Notes: generated by a model from the sequence alone, not told the origin. Shown: positions 32,715-41,553, counted from the stretch's first letter. The stretch: 64,000 nt of DNA from FEN-1279 sp964501535 (GCA_964501535.1 CAZCSV010000003.1:1-64000), one strand, 5' to 3'. Translations and numbers: made by a program.

Positions 32715-33080
32715 TTAAAACTTTAAACCACCTTCTCGGGCACCATCAGCAAAAGCTTTTACTCTTCCGTGATACAGATAGCCGTTTCTATCGAAGACAA
32801 CGTTAACGATTTTTTCATTTTTAGCTTTTTCGGCAATTATTTTTCCGATAATTTTACTCTTGCTGATTTTACCTTTTTCAGATTTCAGTTTTTCCGTAAC
32901 ATCTTTAGAGACAGAGCTGACGGATAACAATGTTTTACCTGCGACGTCATCAATGAGCTGTCCATAAATCTGATTCAAGCTTCTATAAACAACGAGTCTC
33001 GGTATATCCGCGGTACCTGAAACTTTTTTTCTGATTTTAAATTTTATTTTTTGTCTTCTATTTAAATTTTTTCTATTCAT
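32715..33080 (-). CDS. rplR: 50S ribosomal protein L18
   Basis: 121 residues. Basic N-terminus (NRKNLNRRQKIKFKIRKKVS), then RLVVYRSLNQIYGQLIDD, FDRNGYLYHGRVKAFADGAREGGLKF. It binds 5S rRNA with L5. Followed on the same strand by two tRNA-Gln genes before rpsE, so processing of a joint transcript is likely. Confidence 0.98.
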   Translation of the reverse strand: MNRKNLNRRQKIKFKIRKKVSGTADIPRLVVYRSLNQIYGQLIDDVAGKTLLSVSSVSKDVTEKLKSEKGKISKSKIIGKIIAEKAKNEKIVNVVFDRNGYLYHGRVKAFADGAREGGLKF

Positions 33081-33116
33081 TTATTTAGTCTTTTTTTATC
33101 TTAACTAATCTTAAAA

Positions 33117-33656
33117 CTATTTAGCGGCAGTTTTACCTGCTTTTCTTCTAATCTTTTCATCTTCATATTTAATGCCTTTGCCTTTATACGGTTCGGGTTC
33201 CCTGAAAGACCTGATTTTAGCGGCAATCAAGCCGACGAGTTGTTTATCTATACCGCTTATAACGATTGATGTCGGCGAAGGGACTTCGATTTTCACTTCT
33301 TTCGGAGCGATAAAAACTATAGGGTGCGAGTAACCGAGCAGAAGAACGAGTTTTTCACCTTTCAGTTCGGCTTTATATCCGATGCCGACGAGTTCAAGTT
33401 TTTTAGTATAGCCTTCGGTGACGCCAATTATCAAGTTATTCAGCAGAGCTCTATACAGGCCATGGAGAGCTTTATTTTTTTTATAATCATTAATTCTGGT
33501 AAAGACGACTTCGTTGTCTTTCAATTCCGCATTAACACCGCCGGTAATCTGCATATTCAAAACGCCTTTAGGACCTTTAACTTCGATAACGTCGTCCTTT
33601 TTGGTGATTTGGACACCTTTAACAATCTCAACCGGTTTTTTACCAATTCTACTCAT
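33117..33656 (-). CDS. rplF: 50S ribosomal protein L6
   Basis: 179 residues, full length. SRIGKKPVEIVKGVQI start, duplicated L6 fold, LVGIGYKAELKGEKL, GYSHPIVF, and the C-terminal REPEPYKGKGIKYEDEKIRR with KAGKTA. It lies near the factor-binding site of the 50S subunit. Spacer to rplR is 36 bp. Confidence 0.98.
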   Translation of the reverse strand: MSRIGKKPVEIVKGVQITKKDDVIEVKGPKGVLNMQITGGVNAELKDNEVVFTRINDYKKNKALHGLYRALLNNLIIGVTEGYTKKLELVGIGYKAELKGEKLVLLLGYSHPIVFIAPKEVKIEVPSPTSIVISGIDKQLVGLIAAKIRSFREPEPYKGKGIKYEDEKIRRKAGKTAAK

Positions 33657-33687
33657 ATAAATTTAAATTTTCTGATTAAAATAAAAT

Positions 33688-34083
33688 TTACCAAATAGCG
33701 CAAATTACTTCGCCGCCAATCTGGAGTTTACGTGCTTCTTTTTCGGTCATCAGACCTTTAGATGTAGACACAACGGCGATACCGAGACCACTTCTGACTC
33801 TCGGAAGATTTTCATACTTCACATATTTTCTAATACCGGGTTTACTAATTCTTCTAAGACCGTCGATGACGCACACGCCGTTATTATATTTAAGTTTCAC
33901 GGACAGATATTTTTTGCCCTTATTTTCGACAACCGAATAGTCCGTAATATAATTAGTTTTTTTCAAAATTTCCGCTATACCGACTTTCATTTTCGATACA
34001 GGAATATCGACAGATTTTTTTTCTGCTTTAATAGCATTTCTCATTCTAGTTAAAAAATCCGCAATTGGGTCTGTCATGGACAT
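33688..34083 (-). CDS. rpsH: 30S ribosomal protein S8
   Basis: 131 residues. MSMTDPIADFLTRMRNAIKA, RISKPGIRKYVKYENLPRVR, GLGIAVVSTSKGLMTEKEA and GGEVICAIW are all diagnostic. It binds helix 21 of 16S rRNA and in many bacteria represses the spc operon through a mimic at rplE; no such mimic was recognised here. Confidence 0.98.
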   Translation of the reverse strand: MSMTDPIADFLTRMRNAIKAEKKSVDIPVSKMKVGIAEILKKTNYITDYSVVENKGKKYLSVKLKYNNGVCVIDGLRRISKPGIRKYVKYENLPRVRSGLGIAVVSTSKGLMTEKEARKLQIGGEVICAIW

Positions 34084-34108
34084 AAATTAAATTCTCCTGT
34101 TTATTTTT

Positions 34109-34378
34109 TTACCAGCTTGATTTAACGATTCCGGGAATTTTACCCTGCAAAGCCAGTTCTCTGAAAACCAATCTTGAAACACCAAATTTCCTGTAATAGC
34201 TTCTTGCTCTTCCTGTAACCATGCATCTATTATGCAATCTGGTAGCGCAGCTATCTCTGGGTAATTTTGCGAGCGCGGCATAGTCACCTTTTTCCTTAAG
34301 TTCTTTTCTCTTCTCTGCATATTTTCTAACGGTAGCTTCTCTTCTGTTTTGTCTCGCTATTAATGATTTTTTGGCCAT
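34109..34378 (-). CDS. rpsN: 30S ribosomal protein S14 (zinc-free form)
   Basis: 89 residues. MAKKSLIARQNRREATVRKY, LPRDSCATRLHNRCMVTGRA and FREL-ALQGKIPGIVKSSW. It lacks the paired CxxC of the short zinc-binding form, so it is the 89-residue C-minus type. It lies between rplE and rpsH, as expected. L36 and S4 in the same cluster keep their zinc sites. Confidence 0.97.
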   Translation of the reverse strand: MAKKSLIARQNRREATVRKYAEKRKELKEKGDYAALAKLPRDSCATRLHNRCMVTGRARSYYRKFGVSRLVFRELALQGKIPGIVKSSW

Positions 34379-34405
34379 TCTATATATTAATATTTATATT
34401 TTATT

Positions 34406-35056
34406 TTATTTAGTAAAAGGCATTCCGAAACTCTTAAGGAGTTCATATGCTTCTTCATCAGTTTTAGCGGTCGTAGCGAAAGTGATATCGAGGCCGCTAA
34501 TTCTCTGAATATTATCCACATTAATTTCGGGGAAAATAATTTGCTCTTTTATTCCCATGGAATAATTACCTCTTCCGTCGAAGCTTTTATCGGAAAGTCC
34601 TCTGAAGTCCCTGATTCTTGGGATAGCAATGTTTACGAGTCTATCCAGGAATTCATACATTCTATCATTTCTCAAAGTAACCCTGACACCGATATTCATC
34701 CCCTGTCTCAGTTTAAAATTAGAGACAGATTTTTTAGCTTTAACGACAGTAGGTCTCTGACCCGTAACAGCTTCAATTTCCTTAACGGTATTTTCAATAA
34801 TTTTCGGGTCAACGACAGCGGCTCCCACTCCGACATTCAAGCAAATTTTGCTTAATTTCGGAGCCTGCATAGTATTTTTATAATTAAACTTTTTAATTAA
34901 TTCAGGAACGATTTTTGTTCTATAAAATTCCAAAAGTCTGACAGGGACTTTTTCCTCTACAAATTTCTCTTTAGCATCTTTTCCCGATTTCTTAGATTTC
35001 CGGGAATCGGCAGAGACTTTAGAATCTTTTTTTCTATCTTCCTTTGTTTTTGCCAT
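34406..35056 (-). CDS. rplE: 50S ribosomal protein L5 with N-terminal extension
   Basis: 216 residues; L5 is usually about 180. Residues 1-35 are an extra Lys/Ser/Asp-rich stretch (KEDRKKDSKVSADSRKSKKS and a little more) before the normal start VPVRLLEFYRTKIVPELIKKF. The rest is standard: PKLSKICLNVGVG, GQRPTVVKAKKSVSNFKLRQ, RDFRGL and MGIKEQIIFPEI. It anchors 5S rRNA and contacts the P-site tRNA. An internal start could remove the extension, but no Met lies at the junction. Confidence 0.95.
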   Translation of the reverse strand: MAKTKEDRKKDSKVSADSRKSKKSGKDAKEKFVEEKVPVRLLEFYRTKIVPELIKKFNYKNTMQAPKLSKICLNVGVGAAVVDPKIIENTVKEIEAVTGQRPTVVKAKKSVSNFKLRQGMNIGVRVTLRNDRMYEFLDRLVNIAIPRIRDFRGLSDKSFDGRGNYSMGIKEQIIFPEINVDNIQRISGLDITFATTAKTDEEAYELLKSFGMPFTK

Positions 35057-35062
35057 AAGTTA

Positions 35063-35401
35063 TTAACTGATTAAAATTTCTCCAGATTTTTTGCTTTTTC
35101 TCATCCTTTTATTTTTGCCTGACACTTCATCTTTAACGACTTCCATACCGATTCGAGTAGGCTGATTAGATTTCGGGCACATAAGTTCGACGTTAGTGAT
35201 ATTAATCGGAGCTTCTCTTCTGACGATACCGCCCTGTTGATTTTTCTGATTGGGTTTAGTATGTCTATGGACTATATTAACGCCTTCGACAATAACGCGG
35301 CCTTTAGATCTGTTAATAAACAAAATTTTTCCAACGGTACCTTTAGCGTTACCGCAAATTACTTTGACCGTATCGTTTTTCTTTAATCTTGTTTTTATCA
35401 T
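35063..35401 (-). CDS. rplX: 50S ribosomal protein L24
   Basis: 112 residues. KOW motif near the N-terminus (KKNDTVKVICGNAKGTVGKI), VEGVNIVHRHTKPNQKNQQG, GIVRREAPINITNVELMCP. An assembly-initiating protein of the 50S subunit. Six bp before rplE, so co-translated. Confidence 0.97.
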   Translation of the reverse strand: MIKTRLKKNDTVKVICGNAKGTVGKILFINRSKGRVIVEGVNIVHRHTKPNQKNQQGGIVRREAPINITNVELMCPKSNQPTRIGMEVVKDEVSGKNKRMRKSKKSGEILIS

Positions 35402-35434
35402 TTTATTAAACTTAATTCATTTTAAATAAATTTC

Positions 35435-35803
35435 TTAAATCACTTCCGGAGCGAGAGATATAATTTTCATAAATTGTTTTTCTCTAAGCTCACGAGCGAC
35501 GGGTCCGAATATTCTAGTTCCTCTTGGTTCATTCTGAGGATTAATAAGGACAGCGGCATTATCATCGAACTTAATGCAGCTTCCGTCTTTTCTTTTAACT
35601 TCTTTAACAGTTCTGACGATAACGGCTCTTGATACCTCACCTTTTTTCACGGCGCCGCCGGGAATAGCGGATTTAACGGATACCACTATAATATCTCCCA
35701 GGCTGGCATATCTTCTATCCGAGCCACCGAGCACACGGATGCATCGCACGGATTTTGCGCCGGAATTATCTGCGACAGTTAAATTTGTTTCTTCTTGTAT
35801 CAT
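35435..35803 (-). CDS. rplN: 50S ribosomal protein L14
   Basis: 122 residues, exact family length. MIQEETNLTVADNSGAKSVR, GDIIVVSVKSAIPGGAVKKG, ENAVLINPQ-like segment (here DNAAVLINPQNEPRGTRIFG), PVARELREKQFMKIISLAPEV. It contacts 16S rRNA across the subunit interface. Confidence 0.98.
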   Translation of the reverse strand: MIQEETNLTVADNSGAKSVRCIRVLGGSDRRYASLGDIIVVSVKSAIPGGAVKKGEVSRAVIVRTVKEVKRKDGSCIKFDDNAAVLINPQNEPRGTRIFGPVARELREKQFMKIISLAPEVI

Positions 35804-35872
35804 AATATATACTTATATATTCAGTTTCAAATTTTTATTTAAAGGCTTGCGAGCCGATTTTTAAGAAATAAA

Positions 35873-36157
35873 TTATTTAGCTTTTTCAACGATTTCAACC
35901 AGGCGCCATCTTTTCTTTTTGCTCATAGGTTTAGTCTCCATAATTTTCACGATATCGCCTTGTTTGCATTCATTTTTTTCGTCGTGAGCCATAAATCTCG
36001 TAGTCTTTTTAAAATACTTCTTATAAATAGGATGTTTTACCCTTTTCTCAATAGAGACGGTAACAGATTTATCCATTTTATCGCTCGAGACCAAACCAAT
36101 TCTGGTTTTTCTTTTAGTCTGTCTTTTTTGAGTAACTATGTTTTTTTCTTCGCTCAT
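35873..36157 (-). CDS. rpsQ: 30S ribosomal protein S17
   Basis: 94 residues. RKTRIGLVSSDKMDKSVTVS, KHPIYKKYFKKTTRFMAHDE, CKQGDIVKIMETKPMSKKKR with W following. An OB-fold protein that binds helix 11 of 16S rRNA. The N-terminal 14 residues are extra, Lys/Gln-rich. Spacer to rplN is about 70 bp, the longest in the rplB-rplR stretch. Confidence 0.97.
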   Translation of the reverse strand: MSEEKNIVTQKRQTKRKTRIGLVSSDKMDKSVTVSIEKRVKHPIYKKYFKKTTRFMAHDEKNECKQGDIVKIMETKPMSKKKRWRLVEIVEKAK

Positions 36158-36172
36158 TAAATTTATAATTCT

Positions 36173-36379
36173 TTATGCTTTTTTTTGTTCTTCTTTTTCT
36201 CTTTCTTTCAGAACCGATAAAATCCTAGCAATATCTCTTTTAGTATTAGCTATGGACTTGAAATTTTCCAGCTGTCCCGATGCGTGTTGAAAGCGGAAAT
36301 TTTCCAGAGCATCATAGCTATCCTTCAATGTGTTTTTCAAATCCTTAGTTGCCAAGTCTCTTATTTGATATATTTTCAT
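36173..36379 (-). CDS. rpmC: 50S ribosomal protein L29
   Basis: 68 residues forming two helices: KIYQIRDLATKDLKNTLKDS, then LENFRFQHASGQLENFKSI and NTKRDIARILSVLKERE. It lies at the peptide exit tunnel with L23 and helps dock SRP and trigger factor. Placed between rplP and rpsQ as expected. Confidence 0.96.
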   Translation of the reverse strand: MKIYQIRDLATKDLKNTLKDSYDALENFRFQHASGQLENFKSIANTKRDIARILSVLKEREKEEQKKA

Positions 36380-36396
36380 TTTCTTAATTTTAACTA

Positions 36397-36810
36397 TTAT
36401 AAAGATATTCTTTTAACAAACTTTGTTTTAATCGGCAATTTATGGGCTGCGAGTCTGAAAGCCTCTTCGGCAACGCTTTGACTAACGCCATCAACCTCGA
36501 ACATAATTTTACCCGGCTGTACTACAGCGACCCAGTATTCGGGAGCGCCTTTTCCCTTACCCATTCTAGTTTCCGCGGGTTTTTTAGTAACCGGTTTATC
36601 GGGGAAAATTCTAATCCACACTTTTCCGTCTCTTTTCATAAATCTGGTCAAAGCAATTCTAGCGGATTCGATTTGTCTATCTGTTATCCATGCGGCATCA
36701 AGGGATTTCAGTCCATAGGAGCCGAAAGCAACGAGATTACCTCTTTGGGCTTTACCTCTTCTATTTCCTTTTTGTGATTTTCTAAACTTTACTCTTTTGG
36801 GCATTAACAT
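36397..36810 (-). CDS. rplP: 50S ribosomal protein L16
   Basis: 137 residues. MLMPKRVKFRKSQKGNRRGK, then FGSYGLKSLDAAWITDRQIE, ARIALTRFMKRDGKVWIRIF, PDKPVTKKPAETRMGKGKG and EYWVAVVQPGKIMFEV. It organises the A-site region of the 50S. Met3 is an alternative start, but MLxPKR is the usual opening. Confidence 0.98.
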   Translation of the reverse strand: MLMPKRVKFRKSQKGNRRGKAQRGNLVAFGSYGLKSLDAAWITDRQIESARIALTRFMKRDGKVWIRIFPDKPVTKKPAETRMGKGKGAPEYWVAVVQPGKIMFEVDGVSQSVAEEAFRLAAHKLPIKTKFVKRISL

Positions 36811-36830
36811 AATAGTATAACTCCAGAATT

Positions 36831-37469
36831 TTAATAATTATTTTTTGATAACTTTTCGCCTCTGCAAATCCAGACTTTAACGCCAATCGCTCCATAAATT
36901 GTATGTGAAGTAACGGACGCATAATCGATATCGGCTCTTAAAGTTTGCAGAGGGATTCTGCCTTCTTTATACTGTTCGCTTCTTGCGATTTCGGCGCCGC
37001 CGAGTCTACCGCTACACATAACCTTAATACCTTCGGCACCCATACGCATAGTAGAAGTAATAGCAGATTTCATAGCTCTTCTGAACGAGACTCTATTAGC
37101 GAGCTGCTGTGCGATACTTTCACCGACCAGCTGAGCACTAAGTTCCGGTTTTTTAATTTCGTTAACGTTAATTTTAACTTCTTTATTTGTAATCTTTTTG
37201 ATTTCATTTTCAAGTTGAGTAATTTCCTTACCGCTTTTACCGATTACAAATCCCGGTCGTGACGTAAAAATTGTAAGAGTAATTTTTTTAAGAGTTCTTT
37301 CAATCAAAACTTTAGCAATTCCTGCTTTTTCGAGCCTTTTTTTCAAATAGCCCCTAATAAGGGAGTCCTCTTTCAGTTTATGAGAAAAACTCTTTTCATC
37401 ATACCAATTCGAGTCCCACGTATTGATGACTCCTAACCTAAAACCTATGGGGTGTGTTTTCTGTCCCAA
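36831..37469 (-). CDS. rpsC: 30S ribosomal protein S3
   Basis: 212 residues. MGQKTHPIGFRLGVINTWDS, KH domain with RPGFVIGKSGKEITQLENEI, then RRAMKSAITSTMRMGAEGIK, GRLGGAEIARSEQYKEGRIP and TSHTIYGAIGVKVWI. It forms part of the mRNA entry channel. Confidence 0.98.
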   Translation of the reverse strand: MGQKTHPIGFRLGVINTWDSNWYDEKSFSHKLKEDSLIRGYLKKRLEKAGIAKVLIERTLKKITLTIFTSRPGFVIGKSGKEITQLENEIKKITNKEVKINVNEIKKPELSAQLVGESIAQQLANRVSFRRAMKSAITSTMRMGAEGIKVMCSGRLGGAEIARSEQYKEGRIPLQTLRADIDYASVTSHTIYGAIGVKVWICRGEKLSKNNY

Positions 37470-37495
37470 TAAATCTCCTTGAAATAATTTTTAAT

Positions 37496-37852
37496 TTACT
37501 TTGATTTATTTTCTAAATGTTCGACCACAAGAGTTAGATGTGACGAACGTTTTCTAATTCTATACGCTCTTCCCTGCGGAGCAGGAAGCATTCTTTTAAG
37601 AGACGGACCTTCATTAACGAATGCTTTTTTAACAATAACCTCATCTTTATTAATTCTACCCGTATCAATTTTTCTGACCAGATTCGAATAAGCCGACAGC
37701 AAGGTTTTTTCGACGACTTTAGCGGCATTTTTATTAGTATATTTCAGAATAGCCAGAGCTTCGTCAACGTTTCTATTTCTGATTAAGTCAACTACCAATC
37801 TCATTTTTCTGGGTGATGACCCAATATATCTTGTAAGTGCTCTTGATTCCAT
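37496..37852 (-). CDS. rplV: 50S ribosomal protein L22
   Basis: 118 residues. ALTRYIGSSPRKMRLVVDLI, KNAAKVVEKTLLSAYSNL, and the tunnel-loop end RMLPAPQGRAYRIRKRSSHL. Its long beta hairpin lines the exit tunnel. Its start overlaps the last base of rpsS (37852), so the two are translationally coupled. Confidence 0.97.
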   Translation of the reverse strand: MESRALTRYIGSSPRKMRLVVDLIRNRNVDEALAILKYTNKNAAKVVEKTLLSAYSNLVRKIDTGRINKDEVIVKKAFVNEGPSLKRMLPAPQGRAYRIRKRSSHLTLVVEHLENKSK

Positions 37853-38148
37853 TATTTTGCTGTACCTCCTGCCGCTTTTTCTTCTTTTCTCTGGCCAGAG
37901 TGAGCTCTAAAAGTTCTGGTATGGGCAAATTCTCCGAGTTTATGGCCTACCATATTTTCCGAAATAAAGACGGGGATAAATTTATTCCCGTTATGTACGG
38001 CAAAAGTATGGCCGATAAAATCGGGAGTAATAGTACACGCTCTTGACCAGGTTTTAACCACCTTTTTCTGGTTTTTTTCGTTAAGTTTTTCTACTTTTGC
38101 AAGCAGTTTAAAATCAATATTCGGACCTTTTTTTAATGATCGGGACAT
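37852..38148 (-). CDS. rpsS: 30S ribosomal protein S19
   Basis: 98 residues. MSRSLKKGPNIDFKLLAKVE, TWSRACTITPDFIGHTFAVH, NGNKFIPVFISENMVGHKLG and EFAHTRTFRAHSGQ are diagnostic. It forms a complex with S13 in the 30S head. It starts 3 bp after rplB. Confidence 0.98.
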   Translation of the reverse strand: MSRSLKKGPNIDFKLLAKVEKLNEKNQKKVVKTWSRACTITPDFIGHTFAVHNGNKFIPVFISENMVGHKLGEFAHTRTFRAHSGQRKEEKAAGGTAK

Positions 38149-38151
38149 TTC

Positions 38152-38973
38152 TTATTTCCTCTTTTTAACTATGTATTTATCAGAAATATTTTTCTTTTTT
38201 CTAGTTTTATAGCCTTTAGCGGGCAGTCCCCAGGGGCTGACCGGATGTCCGCCGCCGGAGGTTTTACCTTCGCCGCCGCCCATCGGATGGTCAACCGGAT
38301 TCATGGCAACGCCTCTCACGTGAGGTCTTTTACCCATCCATCTTGACCTACCTGCTTTACCTATGCTAATATTTTCGTGGTCAATATTACCGACGACGCC
38401 TATGGTAGCCTTACATTCATTTTTAATCATTCTTACTTCACCTGAGGGCAATTTAATCTGGCAGTATTTTTCATCTTTAGCGACAATCTGAGCAGAAGCG
38501 CCTGCGCTTCTGGCAATCTGACCGCCCTTACCGGGTTTCAATTCGATATTATGAATAAACGTACCGACAGGGATAGCAGAGACCTGCATTGTATTGCCGG
38601 TTTTTATTTCGGCATCGTTAGAAGACTGAATCATGTCACCGACTTTCAGACCTTCGACAGCGATAACATAAGCTTTGGTACCATCGGGATACTGTATCAG
38701 AGCAATTCTCGAAGTTCTATTCGGGTCATACTCAACAGCGATAACTTTTGCTTCATCAGCGATATTTCTTTTAAAATCAATTATTCTATATCTTCTTTTA
38801 TGCCCGCCGCCTCTATGTCTCGAGGTAACCCTACCGAGGTTATTTCTTCCCCCTGATTTTTTCAGAGGGGCCAGTAAGGATTTTTCGGGTGTAGTTTTAG
38901 TAATCTCTTCAAAAGAAGATACGGTATAATATCTCGTTGCCGGTGTAGTCGGCTTTAGCTTTCTGAGTGCCAT
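38152..38973 (-). CDS. rplB: 50S ribosomal protein L2, first gene of the cluster here
   Basis: 273 residues, full length. MALRKLKPTTPATRYYTVSS, GRNNLGRVTSRHRGGGHKRR, NIELKPGKGGQIARSAGASA, and the peptidyl-transferase-region motif RGVAMNPVDHPMGGGEGKTS. It is normally preceded by rpsJ-rplC-rplD-rplW; here the next gene upstream is a MoxR ATPase across a 158-bp spacer that contains a good promoter. L2 is therefore the leading gene of this ribosomal transcript. Confidence 0.98.
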   Translation of the reverse strand: MALRKLKPTTPATRYYTVSSFEEITKTTPEKSLLAPLKKSGGRNNLGRVTSRHRGGGHKRRYRIIDFKRNIADEAKVIAVEYDPNRTSRIALIQYPDGTKAYVIAVEGLKVGDMIQSSNDAEIKTGNTMQVSAIPVGTFIHNIELKPGKGGQIARSAGASAQIVAKDEKYCQIKLPSGEVRMIKNECKATIGVVGNIDHENISIGKAGRSRWMGKRPHVRGVAMNPVDHPMGGGEGKTSGGGHPVSPWGLPAKGYKTRKKKNISDKYIVKKRK

Positions 38974-39023
38974 TATAAATAATATTTATCGAAAATTATA
39001 ACTTCTAAAAAATTACAAACTTC

Positions 39024-39052
39024 AAAATACCGAAAATATAAAAAAAAGTCAA
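39024..39052 (-). promoter_or_regulatory. Candidate sigma-70-type promoter of the rplB-led ribosomal operon
   Basis: Minus strand: TTGACT (39047-39052), 17-bp spacer with a T8 tract, TATTTT (39024-39029). The predicted leader is about 45 nt. The same -10 hexamer with a 17-bp spacer recurs before korA. Confidence 0.55.
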
Positions 39053-39131
39053 TATAAGAAGAAATGTGCAAAAGGAGTTTTTTACGAATGGAGGTTACTG
39101 AAATATTAGGATTTTGCGGTGAAAATTAATT

Positions 39132-40121
39132 TCATTTTCCGAAGAGGTCATTAATGATTTCCAGGATATTCACATTATCGGCTTCGGCATTGAAATTCAT
39201 TATTAACCTGTGTCTGAGGACGGATTTAGAGACTTTCCGGATATCGTCTATATTCGGAGAGAATCTGCCATCCAGAGCGGAGAGGGCTTTAGCGCCTAGA
39301 ATCAGATACTGCGATGCACGAGGTCCTGCACCCCAGCTAATATAATCTTTAATATATTTAGGAGAATCAGGATTTGCCGGTCGTGATTTGGAGACTATAT
39401 CGACGGTATATTTAATAACCTCATCGGCAACAGGGACTTTACGAATCAGTTCCTGGTACTGGAGGATTTCCTCTTTCGAGAAGACAACGTTCAGTTCCGG
39501 TACATACATACCGGTAGTGGTTTTGACGATTTCTATTTCCTCAGAATTGCTGGGATAGTCGAGCCAGAGGTTAAACATAAACCTGTCGAGCTGAGCTTCA
39601 GGCAAGGGGTAAGTACCTTCCTGTTCGATCGGGTTTTGAGTTGCGAGCACGAAGAAAGGTTCATCGAGGGTATATGTCGTACCTGCGGCGGTCACTTTAT
39701 GTTCCTGCATAGCTTCGAGCAGTGCGGACTGGGTTTTCGGCGGTGTTCTATTTATTTCGTCAGCGAGAATAATATTAGCAAATACGGGTCCTTTAATAAA
39801 CTTGAACTGTCTTCCGTCTCCTCCGTCACTATCGAATATCTCGGTACCTGTAATATCGGAGGGCATCAGGTCGGGTGTAAACTGAATTCTACTGAACTTA
39901 ACACCGAGCACATCAGAGATTGTTTTCACAATCAAAGTTTTAGCCAAACCAGGGACGCCAATCAGAAGGCAATGTCCTTTGGAGAGAATGGAAATAATAA
40001 TCTGCTCAATAATTTTATTCTGGCCTACTATTACTTTCGATATTTCGTTCCGGAGTTTAGTATATTTATCATTCAGTTTAAGAACGAGTTCGGAATCCGA
40101 TAATTTACTGCCTGATGTCAT
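39132..40121 (-). CDS. MoxR-family AAA+ ATPase
   Basis: 329 residues. Walker A GVPGLAKT (55-62), Walker B NIILADEINR (Asp121, Glu122), then TPPKTQSALLEAMQEHKVT, sensor-1 FVLATQNPIEQEGTYPLPEA and QLDRFMFNL, and a C-terminal lid domain with RASQYLILGAKALSALDGR. MoxR ATPases act as chaperones, usually with VWA-domain proteins for enzyme or metal-centre maturation. No VWA gene is visible downstream; it follows the three M16 peptidase genes by 48 bp and is probably co-transcribed with them. Confidence 0.93.
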   Translation of the reverse strand: MTSGSKLSDSELVLKLNDKYTKLRNEISKVIVGQNKIIEQIIISILSKGHCLLIGVPGLAKTLIVKTISDVLGVKFSRIQFTPDLMPSDITGTEIFDSDGGDGRQFKFIKGPVFANIILADEINRTPPKTQSALLEAMQEHKVTAAGTTYTLDEPFFVLATQNPIEQEGTYPLPEAQLDRFMFNLWLDYPSNSEEIEIVKTTTGMYVPELNVVFSKEEILQYQELIRKVPVADEVIKYTVDIVSKSRPANPDSPKYIKDYISWGAGPRASQYLILGAKALSALDGRFSPNIDDIRKVSKSVLRHRLIMNFNAEADNVNILEIINDLFGK

Positions 40122-40168
40122 ATTGATATTTAAGTTTTTCTTAATTGATTGAATTTAATATTTTTTTA

Positions 40169-41551
40169 TCAAAGCTCCTCTGCATTATTTATTACCTCAA
40201 CTTCGGCGATTTGTTCCATAGTCTGTCTTATAACTTCCGTATTTCCCGCAACGGAAATAACGAGGTTATCCGGGTGCAGATATTTTTCAGCGGCATTTCT
40301 GACATCATCAACGGTAACGGAGTTCACCTTTGATATAAATGTATCATAAAAATCTTTTTCGATATCGAACAGTTCCATATTAATAATTTTATTCGCAATC
40401 GCATTAGGAGTTTCGAGTTGCAGGGGAAAGCTGCCGGTCAGATATTTTTTCACGGAATCAAGTTCCTCGCCGGAAATATTTTCATTTTTCAATCTATCGA
40501 GTTCGAAAATAATTTCTTTAACGGCTTTATACGTCAGAGAATTTTCAACATTTGTTTCGACGCAGAAGTCGCCGAGATATTTTCTGAAATTAAAATAAGA
40601 CCTTGCACCGTAGGTATAGCCATTAACCTCGCGGAGATTTTTATTTATTCTCGACGTAAAGAAACCTCCCAGCAGAGTATTCATCACGACGATAGGGATA
40701 TAGTCGGGATTATTTCTTTTCACGGACAAATGGCCGACCAAAATATCAGACTGTACGGCGCCTTTCTTTTCTATGGCAACGATTTTGATACCTTTATTTA
40801 AGGTGCAATCGAATTTTTGCATTTCAACATCGCAGTTATTCTGCCAGTCATCAAACTTAGACTTTACCATTGAAGCCGCTTGATCGCGGCTTATATCACC
40901 CACGACAGTGATAATGAGATTTTCAGGAGAATAATATTTTCGGTGATAATTAAAAATATTTTCCCTGTTAATACCTTCAACCGTAGTGATATTGCCTTCT
41001 ACATTAAGCCCATATGGTGAGACCGGATAGACATTTTTTTTAAAAGCCCTTTCGGAGAGGAAGTTACCCTCATCGAGGCAGGACAGGAGGGAATTTTTTA
41101 TCTGTTGTTTTTCGCGCACAATTTCCTCTTCAAAAAATCCAGGTTTAAGAACGAGGTCAGTGGTGAGGGCAAACAATTCAGGAAAATACCTGTTCAAGCT
41201 TGTCAGCACGAGAGAAGAAGCGTCGTAATCGCATCCGTTTGAAATAGATGCCCCATAGAAATCAATTTTCTCCGCAATTTCAACTGCATTCATTTCATCG
41301 GTGCCTTTAACCAGCAGGTCAGAGGTGATGGAAGCGAGTCCAGATTTATCCGCACCAAATCCTACATCGTTACAGGCGCCCGATTTAACTACGAATTTCA
41401 CAGTAATCAAGGGAAGCTTTTTATCTTCCACGACGAAAAGTTTTATTCCGTTTTTCAACGTCTCCTCATGATAAGGGGGAAATTTAAAATCCCTTGCTTC
41501 GCCTACTACGGGCGGTTTCGAGCGGTCGAGATTCACATAATCAAAATTCAT
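40169..41551 (-). CDS. M16-family peptidase homologue, catalytically inactive subunit
   Basis: 460 residues, two M16 half-domains. At the place of the zinc motif HxxEH it reads GLASITSDLLVKGTDEMNAV, so zinc ligands are missing. The second domain keeps the Arg/Tyr element (REVNGYTYGARSYFNF) that completes the active site of a partner. This is the usual picture of the non-catalytic partner in heterodimeric M16B peptidases. No clear signal peptide, so the compartment is uncertain. It starts 2 bp after the upstream M16 gene, suggesting a complex with it. Confidence 0.88.
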   Translation of the reverse strand: MNFDYVNLDRSKPPVVGEARDFKFPPYHEETLKNGIKLFVVEDKKLPLITVKFVVKSGACNDVGFGADKSGLASITSDLLVKGTDEMNAVEIAEKIDFYGASISNGCDYDASSLVLTSLNRYFPELFALTTDLVLKPGFFEEEIVREKQQIKNSLLSCLDEGNFLSERAFKKNVYPVSPYGLNVEGNITTVEGINRENIFNYHRKYYSPENLIITVVGDISRDQAASMVKSKFDDWQNNCDVEMQKFDCTLNKGIKIVAIEKKGAVQSDILVGHLSVKRNNPDYIPIVVMNTLLGGFFTSRINKNLREVNGYTYGARSYFNFRKYLGDFCVETNVENSLTYKAVKEIIFELDRLKNENISGEELDSVKKYLTGSFPLQLETPNAIANKIINMELFDIEKDFYDTFISKVNSVTVDDVRNAAEKYLHPDNLVISVAGNTEVIRQTMEQIAEVEVINNAEEL

Positions 41552-41553
41552 TT

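Noticed and set aside
34406..35056. L5 extension as a wrongly chosen start
   Set aside because: The extended frame begins with an ATG 6 bp after the rplX stop and there is no in-frame Met at the junction with the conserved part, so the longer form is retained.
39089..39130. Short plus-strand ORF between rplB and the MoxR gene
   Set aside because: Only 13 codons, no ribosome-binding site context that stands out, and the spacer is better explained as the rplB promoter region.
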